From an uncultured Acidimicrobium sp. (GTDB lineage Bacteria > Actinomycetota > Acidimicrobiia > Acidimicrobiales > Ilumatobacteraceae), in NCBI GenBank assembly GCA_903853285.1, contig CAINTF010000252.1, positions 1-6,503 of the forward strand: a stretch of DNA of 6,503 bases, given 5' to 3'. The notes beneath the pieces were generated by a model, which was not told the DNA's origin, made no database searches, and saw nothing but the letters and a program-made list of their open reading frames with translations. The position numbers and the translations under genes are program-made. This document shows, piece after piece, positions 6,192 through 6,503 of the stretch. Position 1 is the stretch's first letter. Every line of letters begins with the position of its first letter.

Positions 6192-6503
6192 TGATTGATC
6201 GCTATTCACTTCCCGAGATTGCAAATATTTTTTCGGATGAGTCTCGTTTTGCTCGATATCTCGAAATCGAATTGCTTGCAACAGAAGCACAGTCAAGTTT
6301 GGGAGTTGTACCAAGTGCGGAAGCGAAGGAATGTCGATCGCGAGCCCCAAAAGTAGATGCAGCATTTGTAGCCGCTGTTACAGAACGCGAAAAAGTAACC
6401 GACCATGATGTTGCTGCATTCGTTGATGTTGTTCAACAACGTATAGGCATGCCTGCTGGTGCATGGATTCATCACGGCCTTACTTCAACTGATGTCGTTG
6501 ACA
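6191..6503 (+). CDS. purB: Adenylosuccinate lyase, 5' part, cut by window end
   Basis: Splits adenylosuccinate to AMP and fumarate, and SAICAR to AICAR earlier in the pathway, so it serves both arms of purine synthesis. The first 104 codons are visible with no stop. The N-terminus MIDRYSLPEIANIFSDESRFARYLEIELLA matches the family pattern M-I-x-R-Y-S-x-P-E-(M/I)-x-x-I-(W/F). Then come VTDHDVAAFVDVV at 69-81, with His72 of the conserved HDV motif, and WIHHGLTSTDVVD at 92-104, the first conserved active-site segment of the fumarase/aspartase superfamily. The catalytic serine loop and C-terminal domain lie beyond the window. The ATG overlaps the purA stop as TGATG, and no separate ribosome binding site is visible, which points to translation coupled to purA. 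The substrate chemistry is inferred from the family and the purA neighbour. Confidence 0.96.
   Translation, partial: MIDRYSLPEIANIFSDESRFARYLEIELLATEAQSSLGVVPSAEAKECRSRAPKVDAAFVAAVTEREKVTDHDVAAFVDVVQQRIGMPAGAWIHHGLTSTDVVD

Overview
This is a core-genome stretch of an actinobacterium with roughly balanced base composition. The heat-shock genes run dnaK-grpE-dnaJ-hspR, the actinobacterial order with the MerR-type repressor HspR at the end, and a HAIR-type inverted repeat lies upstream of dnaK. The DnaJ N-terminus (MQREWFEKDYYATLGV) resembles actinobacterial DnaJ1 as remembered from Mycobacterium. The moderate GC content and the GrpE and PurA wording suggest a lineage such as Acidimicrobiia, but this is a guess from memory.

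Layout. Positions 1-773 (minus strand) hold most of gpmA, the 2,3-bisphosphoglycerate-dependent phosphoglycerate mutase of glycolysis, cut at its 3' end by the window edge. Positions 774-935 are a divergent regulatory region with a HAIR operator (815-835) overlapping a likely dnaK promoter (-10 TATGAT), followed at once by a 13-pair imperfect hairpin (845-877) and a ribosome binding site. Positions 936-4860 (plus) carry dnaK, grpE, dnaJ and hspR with very short spacers (20, 2 and 3 nt). A perfect 10-bp inverted repeat spans the dnaK stop and ends 3 nt before the grpE start. Positions 4861-4922 hold a probable purA promoter and ribosome binding site. Then come purA (4923-6191) and the first 104 codons of purB (from 6191, running off the window), joined by a one-base TGATG overlap.

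How the genes work together. DnaK, DnaJ and GrpE form the Hsp70 chaperone cycle: DnaJ delivers substrate and triggers ATP hydrolysis, and GrpE exchanges the nucleotide. HspR is expected to repress the operon through HAIR, in other actinobacteria with DnaK as co-repressor, so that free chaperone level sets expression. PurA and PurB are, respectively, the first and second enzymes of the IMP-to-AMP branch, and PurB also acts earlier in IMP synthesis.

I see no mobile element, CRISPR array, tRNA, rRNA or unknown gene, and no undescribed system. The parts worth a second look are the dnaK leader hairpin, the dnaK-grpE junction hairpin, possible HspR effect on gpmA, and a few substitutions at conserved positions (PurA P-loop, third DnaJ zinc motif, GrpE C-terminus).
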